Shown here: positions 43,213 through 52,310 of the stretch, one piece after another | Layout: the number at the start of each line of letters is the position of its first letter | Position numbering within the stretch: the first letter of the stretch is position 1 | Assembly: GCA_018435055.1 (NCBI GenBank) | Contig: JAHDOA010000031.1 | Coordinates: forward strand, 1-61,486 | Origin: Pelotomaculum sp. | GTDB taxonomy: Bacteria; Bacillota; Desulfotomaculia; Desulfotomaculales; Pelotomaculaceae | Direction: 5' to 3' | Length of the DNA: 61,486 nt | The notes under the pieces: generated by a model | Database searches by the model: none | What the model saw: only the letters and a program-made list of their open reading frames with translations | What the model was told of the DNA's origin: nothing | Position numbers and translations under genes: made by a program

Positions 43213-43542
43213 ATGAGCAATGTAAAAAACTACACTGAGCAAGGCGGCGAGAAAACCGTCATTGGCGGATCGCTTGAGATTGCGGCCAGCGGTAAGCTGA
43301 CAATTGCGGAAGGTGCAACAATTGAAGGGATCTTATCCGTCCCGGTGGTTGATGCCCTTGACTCAACCTCAGCTACCAGTGCCCTGTCGGCTAAGCAGGG
43401 CAAGGTTTTAAATGATGCTATAGCTGCCAAGACCGCTGCCAATCAGGCCGACAGTATTGCAGCCGAGGTGGCCGAACTGGTGACCGACTTCAATGCCCTT
43501 CTCGCTAAGCTTAAAGCCGCGGGACTTATGGCAGCCGAGTAA
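43213..43542 (+). CDS. Head fibre-like protein
   Basis: A 109-aa protein: a short N-terminal tag, a beta-repeat (GGSLEIAASGKLTIAEGATI) and an Ala-rich coiled end (NALLAKLKAAGLMAAE). The pattern resembles phage head fibre proteins such as that of phi29. It sits directly after the capsid gene, the usual place for decoration proteins. Confidence 0.75.
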   Translation: MSNVKNYTEQGGEKTVIGGSLEIAASGKLTIAEGATIEGILSVPVVDALDSTSATSALSAKQGKVLNDAIAAKTAANQADSIAAEVAELVTDFNALLAKLKAAGLMAAE

Positions 43543-43551
43543 TGAAAGGCG

Positions 43552-43836
43552 GTGGGCGTATTGGTGCTTTCTTTGGAGGAAGTAAAACTGTATCTAAAAG
43601 TAGACGGTGATGAAGACAATACGCTCATCACCGATCTCATAGGTGCCGCCGAGGAGCTATGCCAGGACATTCTGCGCTTTCCCCTGACCGAATTTACCGG
43701 GGTGCCGGAAACAGTTAAACAAGCCCTACTCTATGCTATCGGCAATCTTTATGAACTACGGGAAGCAGTCGACATGAAAGCATTAATTGAGTTTATGACC
43801 AGGCTCTTATTCGCCTACCGCCGAGAAGGGTGGTAA
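43552..43836 (+). CDS. Head-tail connector (gp6-like)
   Basis: About 94 aa and helical: LSLEEVKLYLKVDGDEDNTL, then LIGAAEELCQDILRF and VKQALLYAIGNLYELREAVD, the standard pattern of HK97 gp6-type adaptor proteins that bind the portal. The start is uncertain (GTG 43552, or TTG/GTG at 43561/43564); the ribosome site AAAGGCGG fits any of these only loosely. Confidence 0.85.
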   Translation: MGVLVLSLEEVKLYLKVDGDEDNTLITDLIGAAEELCQDILRFPLTEFTGVPETVKQALLYAIGNLYELREAVDMKALIEFMTRLLFAYRREGW

Positions 43837-43838
43837 TT

Positions 43839-44177
43839 ATGAAGAAGCACGATTTAATGGGTCAGATGCGGCAGCGTATTGCCTTGCAGGCCAAGACTAT
43901 CACCAAATCAGAAGGCATCCCCCAGGAAAACTGGACTACAGTAGCCACAGTGTGGGCAGCAGTGTCGGACATATCGGGTAAAGAATACTTCCAGGCGGGG
44001 GCTTTGCAGTCGGAGGTCACCACCCGGATCAAAATCCGCTACCGCACCGGGCTAACTACTTCCATGCGGGTACTATATGGCTCCCGGGTATTTCAAATTC
44101 TGTCGGTAATCGATAAGGATGAGCGGCACCATGTAATAAAACTGATGTGCAAGGAGGTGATCCCCGGTGGCAGGTAA
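43839..44177 (+). CDS. Head closure protein
   Basis: A 112-aa SPP1 gp16-like head-tail adaptor: MKKHDLMGQMRQRIALQAKT, WTTVATVWAAVSDISGKEYF, then TTRIKIRYRTGLTTSMRVLY and a C-terminal VIDKDERHHVIKLMCKEV. These are family signatures. The ATG at 43839 has GGGTGG upstream; the frame opens at GTG 43830. It overlaps the next gene by 11 bases. Confidence 0.85.
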   Translation: MKKHDLMGQMRQRIALQAKTITKSEGIPQENWTTVATVWAAVSDISGKEYFQAGALQSEVTTRIKIRYRTGLTTSMRVLYGSRVFQILSVIDKDERHHVIKLMCKEVIPGGR

Positions 44178-44550
44178 TATGACCCTGGAAGGTATGGACG
44201 AAATTTTAGATAGGCTAAAGGAACTGGGGCAAAGAGCCGCTCCGGTAGAGAACCAAGCCCTCTATGCCGGGGCCAAGATCGTCCAGGAAAACGCCAGCCA
44301 AAAAGCGCCGCGCAGTTTAGAGGCAAAGGAGCATCTGGCCGACAATATCGTGATTTGCGAACCAAAGCAGGATGAAAGCGGCAAATACGTGGAGGTGGGG
44401 CCAAAGGCTCCCTTTTTTTATGGCAAATTTCTGGAGTACGGCACCTCCAAGATGACCGCCCGCCCTTTCATGGGTCCGGCCCAAGCCGAAAGCAAAAAAC
44501 AGGTGCTGGAAACCATCAGGCAGACCCTGAAAGCGGGGCTTGACCTATGA
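44167..44550 (+). CDS. HK97 gp10-like neck protein
   Basis: A 127-aa protein with LEGMDEILDRLKELGQRAAP, an alpha-helical ALYAGAKIVQENASQKAPRS and a C-terminal FLEYGTSKMTARPFMGPA, the hallmark of the gp10 family at the head-tail joint. The start is GTG with AAGGAGGTG just before it. Confidence 0.88.
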   Translation: MAGNMTLEGMDEILDRLKELGQRAAPVENQALYAGAKIVQENASQKAPRSLEAKEHLADNIVICEPKQDESGKYVEVGPKAPFFYGKFLEYGTSKMTARPFMGPAQAESKKQVLETIRQTLKAGLDL

Positions 44551-44915
44551 TCAATGTCAAACCGGAAGTCCTGGCGGCTTTGGAGGAAAACACAGATTTA
44601 CTGGCTTTATTGGGCGGGGCTCATATCTACCAGCTGAAAGCACCGGAGGGCTTAGATAAATACATTACTTTGTTTGAGTTAACCAATTTCGATTCCGCCT
44701 GGGCAGACGGCACTGCTTTTGTGGCTGAGGTGCACCTGCAAGTGGATGTGTGGGTAAAAGCAGCCAGCACCTCCCCTATTGCCGCCGAGGTGGACAAAAC
44801 CATGAAAGCCCTGGGCTTTAAAAGAACTAGCAGCGCCGATCTTTATGAAGACGATACCGGAATATATCACAAAGCGCTCAGGTATGTGACTGAGCGGGAA
44901 GTTGAAGGAGGTTAA
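44547..44915 (+). CDS. Tail terminator-like protein
   Basis: A 122-aa protein of the DUF3168-like tail completion group: INVKPEVLAALEENTDLLAL, YITLFELTNFDSAWADG and VHLQVDVWVKAASTSPIAAE. In phages with this order it caps the tail tube. It overlaps the gp10-like gene by 4 bases. Confidence 0.8.
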   Translation: MINVKPEVLAALEENTDLLALLGGAHIYQLKAPEGLDKYITLFELTNFDSAWADGTAFVAEVHLQVDVWVKAASTSPIAAEVDKTMKALGFKRTSSADLYEDDTGIYHKALRYVTEREVEGG

Positions 44916-44918
44916 AAA

Positions 44919-45803
44919 ATGGCAGGGGTACAAGTAGGCTTAAACAGCCTGTATTACGCGGTTCTTACCAGCGATACGCCTTTAGGAGCGACATATAACA
45001 GCCCGGTGGCCATAGCCGGGGCTATCAACGCCAAAATAAGTCCCAAGAGCAACACAGAAACCCTGTACTGCGACGACGGGCCTGATGAAACCGTCACCTC
45101 GCTGGGGGAAATCGATGTGGAGTTTGAGGCTAAAGACATTGACCTCAACACCCAGGCGGCCCTTTTGGGGCACAGCGTCACCGGCGGGGTGCTGGTCAAG
45201 AAGTCAACCGACACCGCGCCCTATGTAGCTCTGGGATTCAAGTCCAAAAAGAGCAACGGCAGCTACCGCTATGTATGGCTGTATAAAGGGAAATTCGCCC
45301 TGCAGGAGCAGGAGTACCAGACTGCGGAGGATAAGCCCAAATTTCAGACCCCCAAAATCAAGGGGACATTTATTAAACGCACCTTTGACAACGCCTGGCA
45401 GAAGATCGGCGATGAGGATCATCCCGATTGGACAGCTTCAACCGGCACAAATTGGTTTACGGCGGTAGACGGAGCGCCCCCCGGCCCTTTGACGGTGACA
45501 ATAAGTCCAGTGGATGGTTCCAGCGGAGTGGCGGCAGACGCTAACCTGACCTGGACCTTTGCCAACGCCATCCAGGCTACCGATGTAACCGCCGCTAATT
45601 TTATCTTACTGAAGGCAGATGATGGGTCCTTAGTTGCCGGAGTCCTTAGTATCGATTCGGAACACAAGGTGGTGACTTTCAATCCGGCCAGCAATTTGGC
45701 CCCGGGCGCGGATTACATCATGGTATGCACGCAGGGTGTCAGGGATATTTGCGGCCAAAACCTGGCTGTTGCCTCAATCGGCGGCTTCACCACTGCTGTT
45801 TAA
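44919..45803 (+). CDS. Major tail tube protein with Ig-like domain
   Basis: A 294-aa protein. Residues 1 to about 185 are a phi13-type major tail protein (GLNSLYYAVLTSDTPLGATY, YCDDGPDETVTSLGEIDVEF, LGFKSKKSNGSYRYVWLYKG). Residues about 190-294 are a bacterial Ig-like domain (VTISPVDGSSGVAADANLTW, FNPASNLAPGADYIMV), which would stick out from the tail surface and may bind cell surfaces. Ribosome site GGAGG precedes the ATG. Confidence 0.9.
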   Translation: MAGVQVGLNSLYYAVLTSDTPLGATYNSPVAIAGAINAKISPKSNTETLYCDDGPDETVTSLGEIDVEFEAKDIDLNTQAALLGHSVTGGVLVKKSTDTAPYVALGFKSKKSNGSYRYVWLYKGKFALQEQEYQTAEDKPKFQTPKIKGTFIKRTFDNAWQKIGDEDHPDWTASTGTNWFTAVDGAPPGPLTVTISPVDGSSGVAADANLTWTFANAIQATDVTAANFILLKADDGSLVAGVLSIDSEHKVVTFNPASNLAPGADYIMVCTQGVRDICGQNLAVASIGGFTTAV

Positions 45804-45851
45804 GTCAATCGGGGCGGTTTTTGTACCGCTATCACACAGGGAGGGATATCG

Positions 45852-46148
45852 ATGGAGAACCCCAAGATTACCCTTAAAGGAAAGACATACACCGCGCCGC
45901 CGCCCAAGGTCAAACTCTGGCGCGAAGTGACCAAATTCAAGGATAAATTCGGCGATAAAGAGCAAAGCGATGAGGAAGCTCTAAGCGAGATGGAACGCCT
46001 GATCGCCGCTGCCTTTAACCACCCGGAAATAACCGCTGAGGTTATTGAAGAGGAACTGGACCTGGATGAGTTTGTCCCCCTCTTTTACCAGATTGCCAGC
46101 TGGGTGGCTGAGGCAGTCAGCCGCAAGATGACAGAACTCCCAAAGTAA
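45852..46148 (+). CDS. Tail assembly chaperone, G part
   Basis: A 98-aa gp13/G-like chaperone (LKGKTYTAPPPKVKLWREVT, then LDEFVPLFYQIASWVAEAVS) that keeps the tape measure soluble. It stops at TAA 46146. The two codons before the stop form the slippery heptamer C CCA AAG, so a fraction of ribosomes should continue in the -1 frame and make a longer GT protein. Confidence 0.88.
   Translation: MENPKITLKGKTYTAPPPKVKLWREVTKFKDKFGDKEQSDEEALSEMERLIAAAFNHPEITAEVIEEELDLDEFVPLFYQIASWVAEAVSRKMTELPK
46139..46145 (+). promoter_or_regulatory. Programmed -1 frameshift site CCCAAAG
   Basis: The heptamer reads C CCA AAG in the zero frame, an exact X XXY YYZ site, with the stop codon directly after it. It lies at the end of the G gene and in front of an open -1 frame, the classical place of the tail-chaperone frameshift. 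A GC-rich inverted stretch (about 46154-46190, CCGACGG and CTGTCGG) downstream could act as a stimulator. Confidence 0.8.
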
Positions 46149-46354
46149 ATCCCGCCGACGGACCTGACCTAAGCCATCTGTCGGCTTATCAAATGGTGGT
46201 GTATTTCTATTTAAGCCTGGCCCAAAGCTACCACTGGCTCCCGGAACAGATTGACGCCATGACGCTCGATATGTTCTGGGATCTGCTCATTGTTGGCTCT
46301 GTAGTTAACGAAGCTGAAAACAATCCTAGCGGGTACATTGATGATATTTGGTAA
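46145..46354 (+). CDS. Tail assembly chaperone, T extension (by frameshift)
   Basis: From the slip site the -1 frame stays open for about 69 codons with no start of its own. It encodes LSAYQMVVYFYLSLAQSYHW, EQIDAMTLDMFWDLL and ends NPSGYIDDIW. This is the usual length and helical content of the T part. The product is the GT fusion made from 45852 on; T links the chaperone complex to the tail tube in lambda-like phages. Confidence 0.8.
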   Translation, partial: VNPADGPDLSHLSAYQMVVYFYLSLAQSYHWLPEQIDAMTLDMFWDLLIVGSVVNEAENNPSGYIDDIW

Positions 46355-46368
46355 GGGGGTGAGAACAG

Positions 46369-49300
46369 TTGGCAGAAACCATCGGTGAACTGCTGGTCAA
46401 AGTCGGCCTGGACAACACCGGCTTTAATCAGGGCATGAAAGAATTGGATCAGTCGCTTAAGCTGGCCAGAGCTGAATTTCAGGCAGCGGCCGCCAAGATG
46501 GGTGATATGGGCAGCGCCGCCGACCAGCTTAAATTAAAAGTTGAATACTTAAACAAGCAGGCTGAGGTGCAAAGGCAGAAAGTTGCCGCCTTAAAAGATG
46601 CTTATGACAAAGCGGCGGACAGCACTGAGCAGGATACGGTGGCGGTGGAAAAACTGCGGATCAAAATGCTGCAGGCCGAAAAGGTTCTGGCCAATATGGA
46701 ACACTCCCTAAAAAATACGGTCAAGGAACTGGAACTGCAAGCTTCCGCCTGGACCAAGCTCTCTAAAAAGGCCGAAGAAGCCAGCCAGAAATTAAAAGCA
46801 GCGGGCAGCAGCATCACCAGTGCCGGTCAGGGAATGTCCCTGGCGGTTACCGCACCGCTTGCAGCCGCCGGAACCGCAGCGGTGAAACTGGCCTCAGATA
46901 CCAATGAAGCTCTGAACAAGGTGGAAGTAGCCTTTCAGGATAACGCTGAAGGCGTTAAGAACTGGAGCGATACCACCCTGGAACGCTATGGCATCGCTAG
47001 GGGCACTGCCCTGGATATGGCTGCTACCTACGGGGACATGGCTACCAGCTTGGGGCTTAACACTGCGCAGGCAGAAGAAATGAGCAAAACCCTGGTGGGT
47101 TTGGCCGGAGATCTGTCCAGTTTTAAGAACATCAGCATCGACATAGCGGATACCGCCTTAAAGTCGGTATTTACCGGCGAGACCGAATCTTTGAAAGAAT
47201 TAGGCATTGTTATGACCCAGGCCAACCTGCAGGAATACGCCTACAGCCAGGGGATTAAAAAGAAGATCCAGGATATGAATCAGGCGGAGCAGACCCAACT
47301 CAGGTACAACTATGTCCTGGCCATGACCAAGAACGCCCAGGGGGATTTCGAGAGAACCGGGGCGGGAACGGCTAACCAGATGCGGGTTTTCTCCGAAAGC
47401 ATAAAAGAGCTAGGGGCTACCATGGGACAGCATATCCTGCCGGTTATAACCCCATTAATCCAGCACTTAAATGAATTGGTGCAAAGATTCGGGAATTTAA
47501 GTCCCATCGTCCAAAAAACTATTCTGGTTGTTGCCGGGGTGGCCGCCGCCATAGGCCCGCTTGTCCTGATTATCGGCCAGTTGGTCACCGCCGCCGGGGC
47601 CATCTCCGGTGTGGTCAGTACAGCTGCGGCTGCCATCGCCAGCGCCGGTGGGGTTACCGCAGCTTTGGGGGCGGCTTTTTCCGCCTTAACCGGTCCTATT
47701 GGTATCGCCGCAGCCGTTATTGCCGGGCTAATCTTAGCTATCAAGGAGCTTTGGCAAAACAATGAGGGCTTTCGTAACACGGTCAAGGAGATCTGGGCGG
47801 ATATTGGGAGCATCATCGCCAAAGCCGGAACCACCATTAAAGCGTTCTGGGACAATTGGGGCAAAGATATCATCGCGGTTCTATCGAACATTTGGAACAT
47901 TATCAAGGCGGTATTCCAGACCGCGGCGGAAGTCATTGTAAACGCCTTCGGCTTTTTCCTGGACGTTTTGCAGGGAGACTGGCAAGGAGCTTGGGAGCAT
48001 ATCAAAAACATTTTTATCTCCCTGTGGAATGGGATTAAGACAGTGGTGGTTAACGCTTTCGAGGGTCTAAGAACCCTGCACAACACGCTGCTGGAAATCG
48101 GAGCTCATATTATTCAGGGTTTGATCGACGGGATTAAAGGCCGGATTGAGAAAGTCAGGGAAATCGCCGGAGAAATTGCCGAGACCGTAAAGAACAGGAT
48201 TAAAGAAGCCCTATCCATCCGCTCCCCCTCCCAGGTGATGCGCGAATACGGCCTTAATATCAGCGAAGGCTTGAGCACCGGCATGCAAGAAGGACTGTCC
48301 TTTGTAGAAGGCTCGGTATCCGACATTATTGCCACCTTGGTCGATATGCGAAATAACCTGGAAAAGATAACGGCTGAAACCAACGCCAAGCTGCTGGAGG
48401 CGGAAAAAGAGTACGCCGACCAGTGCCGGGAAGTCAAAAGCAAACTGGCCCAGGATGAAATTGCTTTACAGCAGGAACTGTCCGATAAATTAGCCGCTAT
48501 TACGGCAGCCGGCCTGGAGAAAGAAGCCCAGGCCATCGAAGCTTTTGAGCAGAGCTATGCGTCCAAGGTGGAGTCCATCAAGAACCAAATTGGGCTTTTT
48601 GATGAAGTAAAACCGCAAAAAGTATCGGGCAAGTCCTTGCTTGGCAATCTGGAGGACCAGGTTCAAGAGTTCGACAGCTGGCAGGCCAACTTAAAGTCAC
48701 TGGCCGCCAAGGGAGTTGACGAGGGGCTGATTAACGAGCTCAGGCAGATGGGGGTCAAGGCGGCTCCCCAGGTCGCGGCTTTAAATACCTTGACAACTGA
48801 TGAGCTTAATAAATATGTAAGCCTTTGGAAAGCCAAAAACGCCCAGGCCCGGGCGGAAGCCAATATCGAAATGCGCCAGGCCCGGGTTGATCTAGGCCAG
48901 CGCTTAAGCGAGATCAGACTGGAAACCCAGAATCAACTGGCCCAGCAGACCATCGAAATGCAGAACAAACTCATGGAAATGAAAGCCAAGGCCGATGAGG
49001 AGCTCACTAAGTACAAAAAGGCCTGGGAGGAAAAGAACGGCGAAATTAAAAAGAACGCCGCCGAAACCATCGCCACCATCGAAAAGAAGTATGAGGAAAT
49101 AGTCAAGAAATCGGCCGGGTACGGCATCCAGGCCATGAGTGAGTTAATCCGGGGCATAAGGTCCAGGATGAGCGCCTTGCAAAGTGTCATGGATGAAGTG
49201 CGAAGCATCATGGGCTCCGGCATGGACCCCAACCAGCGCAACTCCCCCTCTTTAGTAGACAAAATAAAAATCGGGGTGGCTGATATAACGGCCGCCTACA

Positions 49301-49512
49301 GCAGCTTAAAAAATAATTTAAGTGGCCTTGACTTAAAGAGCGCTTTAGCGGGAGTTGCCCCTTTAGCCCTGGGTACGGTTGCCGCTAATGCAACCAGTAA
49401 CAGCTCGACCACCATCAACCGGATCAATATAACGGTCAATGGCGGCAGCACCGATGCGGGCGAGCAGATTTACCGGACGCTTTTGGCCAAGGGGGTGCGT
49501 TTCAGTGGCTAA
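46369..49512 (+). CDS. Tape measure protein
   Basis: A 1047-aa protein: coiled-coil N-terminus (residues 1 to about 150), a TP901-type core (about 180-350), several hydrophobic segments rich in Ala/Gly (about 380-465), then a long coiled coil (about 670-960). It sets tail length; at about 1.5 angstrom per residue this predicts a tail near 155 nm. The TTG start has AAGGGGGTGAG upstream. It overlaps the next gene by 8 bases. Confidence 0.95.
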   Translation: MAETIGELLVKVGLDNTGFNQGMKELDQSLKLARAEFQAAAAKMGDMGSAADQLKLKVEYLNKQAEVQRQKVAALKDAYDKAADSTEQDTVAVEKLRIKMLQAEKVLANMEHSLKNTVKELELQASAWTKLSKKAEEASQKLKAAGSSITSAGQGMSLAVTAPLAAAGTAAVKLASDTNEALNKVEVAFQDNAEGVKNWSDTTLERYGIARGTALDMAATYGDMATSLGLNTAQAEEMSKTLVGLAGDLSSFKNISIDIADTALKSVFTGETESLKELGIVMTQANLQEYAYSQGIKKKIQDMNQAEQTQLRYNYVLAMTKNAQGDFERTGAGTANQMRVFSESIKELGATMGQHILPVITPLIQHLNELVQRFGNLSPIVQKTILVVAGVAAAIGPLVLIIGQLVTAAGAISGVVSTAAAAIASAGGVTAALGAAFSALTGPIGIAAAVIAGLILAIKELWQNNEGFRNTVKEIWADIGSIIAKAGTTIKAFWDNWGKDIIAVLSNIWNIIKAVFQTAAEVIVNAFGFFLDVLQGDWQGAWEHIKNIFISLWNGIKTVVVNAFEGLRTLHNTLLEIGAHIIQGLIDGIKGRIEKVREIAGEIAETVKNRIKEALSIRSPSQVMREYGLNISEGLSTGMQEGLSFVEGSVSDIIATLVDMRNNLEKITAETNAKLLEAEKEYADQCREVKSKLAQDEIALQQELSDKLAAITAAGLEKEAQAIEAFEQSYASKVESIKNQIGLFDEVKPQKVSGKSLLGNLEDQVQEFDSWQANLKSLAAKGVDEGLINELRQMGVKAAPQVAALNTLTTDELNKYVSLWKAKNAQARAEANIEMRQARVDLGQRLSEIRLETQNQLAQQTIEMQNKLMEMKAKADEELTKYKKAWEEKNGEIKKNAAETIATIEKKYEEIVKKSAGYGIQAMSELIRGIRSRMSALQSVMDEVRSIMGSGMDPNQRNSPSLVDKIKIGVADITAAYSSLKNNLSGLDLKSALAGVAPLALGTVAANATSNSSTTINRINITVNGGSTDAGEQIYRTLLAKGVRFSG

Positions 49513-50917
49513 AAGCCTTAAGATTGCCGGGATGGAGCGCTGGCCGGACTATCGCCGGGGAAGCCTTAATATCAGCCAAATCCTTACCAGTCAGGCAGAC
49601 CGCTGCTCCTTTGCGGTTAAGGGATCAAAACCTCTTGAGGGCAGTGAAGTCATCATTGAGGATAGCGACCTTACAGAGCCCCGGCTCTTTGCCGGGATCA
49701 TCGACCGGGTGGAACTGGTGAACTTTAAAGCTCCGCTGGTATGGAAAGTGGACTGCCAGGACTATACCCTGCAGATGGATAAAAAGCTGGTGGTGGAAAC
49801 CTACCTGAACTGGAGCGCTGACGCCATTGTGCGCGACATCCTGCTTAAATACTGTCCGGGATTTTCTGCTCAGGGAGTAGCCAGCGGCGCACCGGCAATC
49901 GAGTCCACCGGCACCGAATTCAACTACAAAATGCCGTCGGAATGTATGAAGTGGCTGTGCGACTATATTGGCTGGCAGTGGTATGTGGACTACTACAAGG
50001 TGGTCCATTTTTTTGATCCTGCCCAAATGGGGACTACTGCTCCCATGACCTTGCGGCCCGGGGGCCGGTTTAGCAATTTTAAAGTGAGTATCGACCACCA
50101 GGGACTGCGCAACCGCGTATATGTTTTGGGCGGCAGTATGCTGTCCGATCCGCAGACCATCGAGTGGAAGGCGGACGGCTCGGCTCGCATCTGGGTGCTC
50201 CCCTGGCTTCCTAATGAATGTAGCTTGCAGGTGGGCGGTGCTGTGCAAAGCGTCGGGGTTGAGGGTGTGGATGAAGAAGATGCCAAGGATTATCTGGTAA
50301 ACCTCGGCGACGGCTACCTGCGCTGTTCAGCTGATACTGATACGCCCGGGAGTGGCGTGACCATGGCGCTTACCGCCCGGCAAAGCATTGATGTCATTAC
50401 CGTAGTAGATGATTTGGCCAGCCAGGCTTTAATTGCCGCCCTGGAAGGCGGCGACGGGGTGTATGAGCACTATATCAAAGACGATACCCTGATTACCATT
50501 GAGGCGGCTGAAGCGGCCGGAAACGCCGACCTTAGGGAATGGGCTAATCCTAAGACCAGCGGAAGTTTCATCACCGCTGTGCCGGAATGGGAACCGGGAC
50601 AGTTAGTAAGCATTGAGCTGCCCGAACGGGGTGTAAACGCGGTGTTCCTGGTGCAGAAAGTGACAATCTCCTTAAGTGAAGCCAGTCTTTGGGTCTACAC
50701 CATAGAATACGGCGGGCGGCTCTTAGGGATAGCCGATTTCCTTAAAGCCCTGGTCTCCGCCCAGCAGAAGAAAAAGATGAACGATACCAAACTGATCCAT
50801 AAGTTTGTCTATGGAACTGAAGCCATCGCGATAAAAGACGCGCTGCATACAACAGGCAGAAATCGTCCCTGGCTGGTCGAGGGCTGCGCAAGCGGTGCGG
50901 TGATGATAGGAGGTTGA
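49505..50917 (+). CDS. Baseplate hub/tail protein (gpD-like)
   Basis: A 470-aa tail-tip protein. The GTG at 49505 (VAKSLKIAGMERWPDYRRGS) has GGGGGTG upstream and overlaps the tape measure end; the frame itself opens earlier, at 49439. Family features include a beta-rich first domain (FAGIIDRVELVNFKAPLVW, CQDYTLQMDKKLVVETYLNW) and YNYK-like MPSECMKWLCDYIGWQWYVD, seen in late-control-D/baseplate hub proteins of siphoviruses. The C-terminal 50 aa are basic and end in SGAVMIGG. Confidence 0.8.
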   Translation: MAKSLKIAGMERWPDYRRGSLNISQILTSQADRCSFAVKGSKPLEGSEVIIEDSDLTEPRLFAGIIDRVELVNFKAPLVWKVDCQDYTLQMDKKLVVETYLNWSADAIVRDILLKYCPGFSAQGVASGAPAIESTGTEFNYKMPSECMKWLCDYIGWQWYVDYYKVVHFFDPAQMGTTAPMTLRPGGRFSNFKVSIDHQGLRNRVYVLGGSMLSDPQTIEWKADGSARIWVLPWLPNECSLQVGGAVQSVGVEGVDEEDAKDYLVNLGDGYLRCSADTDTPGSGVTMALTARQSIDVITVVDDLASQALIAALEGGDGVYEHYIKDDTLITIEAAEAAGNADLREWANPKTSGSFITAVPEWEPGQLVSIELPERGVNAVFLVQKVTISLSEASLWVYTIEYGGRLLGIADFLKALVSAQQKKKMNDTKLIHKFVYGTEAIAIKDALHTTGRNRPWLVEGCASGAVMIGG

Positions 50918-50921
50918 TATA

Positions 50922-51533
50922 ATGGCTGGCGGATATATTCAAGTCCCGCCCGACAGCACCGGGAAAAAGTTAAACGCGCGCTACCGGGCGATTGAAGGCA
51001 CGGCGGGCTATGAGCAGTATGTGGCCCTGCAGGGGCTGCCTACCTTTTATTGTTTAGCGCCCAGCGTTTCTCTGGCGCAAAACAAACACTTGTTTTCCAT
51101 ATATAACGACGCGGGCAGCGGATATTTGATCCGAGTACCCCGGCTGTCCATTGTCAATATGTCCCTGACATCGGTTACCGGCGTAGGGGTGGAACTGGAT
51201 TTTATGCGTACCACCAGCCAAAGCGGCGGTACGGTTATAACCCCGCAAAAAGCTGACACTGCGGATGTTAACCTGACAGCGGCAATTCACATTGCCACCG
51301 GAGCCACCATTGCCGAAGGGGCCTTGCTGTGGCCGGTGACTCTTAATAACGATGAAATTCCCCTGACCCTTAATGCCACTCCTTTGCTGGATTTCAATAT
51401 GATCCCCCGGGGACTGGATGTCAAACCTCTATGTATACGACCGGGGGAAGGTTTCAGCATCAAACAGATAACCAACACCACTGTCGGCCTATGGTCAATA
51501 CTGGCGGTGATTACGGCTGAGGATGTCGCATAG
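50922..51533 (+). CDS. Tail-tip associated protein, unknown (203 aa)
   Basis: A 203-aa beta-rich protein (GYLIRVPRLSIVNMSLTSVT, then ATPLLDFNMIPRGLDVKPL). ATG with AGGAGGTTG upstream, 4 bp after the hub gene. No domain recognised. Its position between hub and fibre-like genes suggests a baseplate or receptor-contact component. Confidence 0.65.
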   Translation: MAGGYIQVPPDSTGKKLNARYRAIEGTAGYEQYVALQGLPTFYCLAPSVSLAQNKHLFSIYNDAGSGYLIRVPRLSIVNMSLTSVTGVGVELDFMRTTSQSGGTVITPQKADTADVNLTAAIHIATGATIAEGALLWPVTLNNDEIPLTLNATPLLDFNMIPRGLDVKPLCIRPGEGFSIKQITNTTVGLWSILAVITAEDVA

Positions 51534-51544
51534 GGGGTTTGGCT

Positions 51545-51886
51545 ATGTCTATGATTTGGGAAATGCACAAGTGGGGGCTTGAACACATCCCGCAACCGGA
51601 AAGCCAAGCCGTACCCACCATTGGCAGCCTGGCCCGCATTTATCCCCAGACCCAGGCCATGTCACTGCCCCGGGGGCTGCAGATATCGACGAGTATTGAT
51701 GGCAGCCAGTGGAGTGACTGGGCGGATGTGGACTTTTCCAAAGCTGTGACGGTACCTTTTCCGGGCTTTATCAAGTTCAGAGCCTATCAAAAAGCGAACG
51801 TGCAGGTCTTTAACTACAAGTCGCCAGATGAAGCCGACTCTCTGGTTGGCCTGACGGTGGTATTAGGCCAGTACGGGGTGGTGTGA
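51545..51886 (+). CDS. Hypothetical tail protein (113 aa)
   Basis: 113 aa starting MSMIWEMHKWGLEHIPQPES. The ATG at 51545 has GGGGG upstream; a TTG at 51539 is less likely. It appears beta-rich (LPRGLQISTSIDGSQWSDWA, FPGFIKFRAYQKANVQVF). No family recognised. Confidence 0.6.
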   Translation: MSMIWEMHKWGLEHIPQPESQAVPTIGSLARIYPQTQAMSLPRGLQISTSIDGSQWSDWADVDFSKAVTVPFPGFIKFRAYQKANVQVFNYKSPDEADSLVGLTVVLGQYGVV

Positions 51887-51887
51887 C

Positions 51888-52298
51888 ATGAAAGACACGA
51901 TCAGCCTTAAATCAGAATGGTATTTGGAATACGGGGACGGCAAAGTTATCGGCCCTTTAAAGAACTATGTTACCAGCGCAGGCTTAAGTATAGCCGCCCA
52001 GAAGCTGGCCGGGCTCTCCAGCCCCTATCTCGTTATTGGTGATGATACTGCCGAAGGGGATACCATATCCGAAGTTTACCGCAAGGCGGTATCGGTGGTG
52101 ACCCAGTCCGGGAACATAATCCGCTTCAGGACGGTGCTCTTGTCTGGAGAAGGAAACGGGCAGCACCAAAAGACATGTATCTTTACCGACGCCAGCGATG
52201 CCCCCGGTTCAGGCATTATGTTTAACCTCTTAAAAGTGCCCTGGGGCAAGGAAAACCAGATGATTTTGACAGTGGAATGCAGGCTTACTCTGCAGTAG
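51888..52298 (+). CDS. Hypothetical tail protein (136 aa)
   Basis: A 136-aa protein starting MKDTISLKSEWYLEYGDGKV. A beta-strand-rich pattern (FRTVLLSGEGNGQHQKTCIF) and GSGIMFNLLKVPWGKENQMI near the end resemble small tail components in Clostridia phages. It overlaps the end of the previous gene closely (1-bp gap). Confidence 0.6.
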   Translation: MKDTISLKSEWYLEYGDGKVIGPLKNYVTSAGLSIAAQKLAGLSSPYLVIGDDTAEGDTISEVYRKAVSVVTQSGNIIRFRTVLLSGEGNGQHQKTCIFTDASDAPGSGIMFNLLKVPWGKENQMILTVECRLTLQ

Positions 52299-52310
52299 GG
52301 GGTGATTTTT

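Noticed and set aside
47310-48086. 258-codon minus-strand open frame
   Set aside because: It lies opposite the Ala/Gly-rich part of the tape measure gene, whose codon bias leaves the reverse frames open. No ribosome site or domain.
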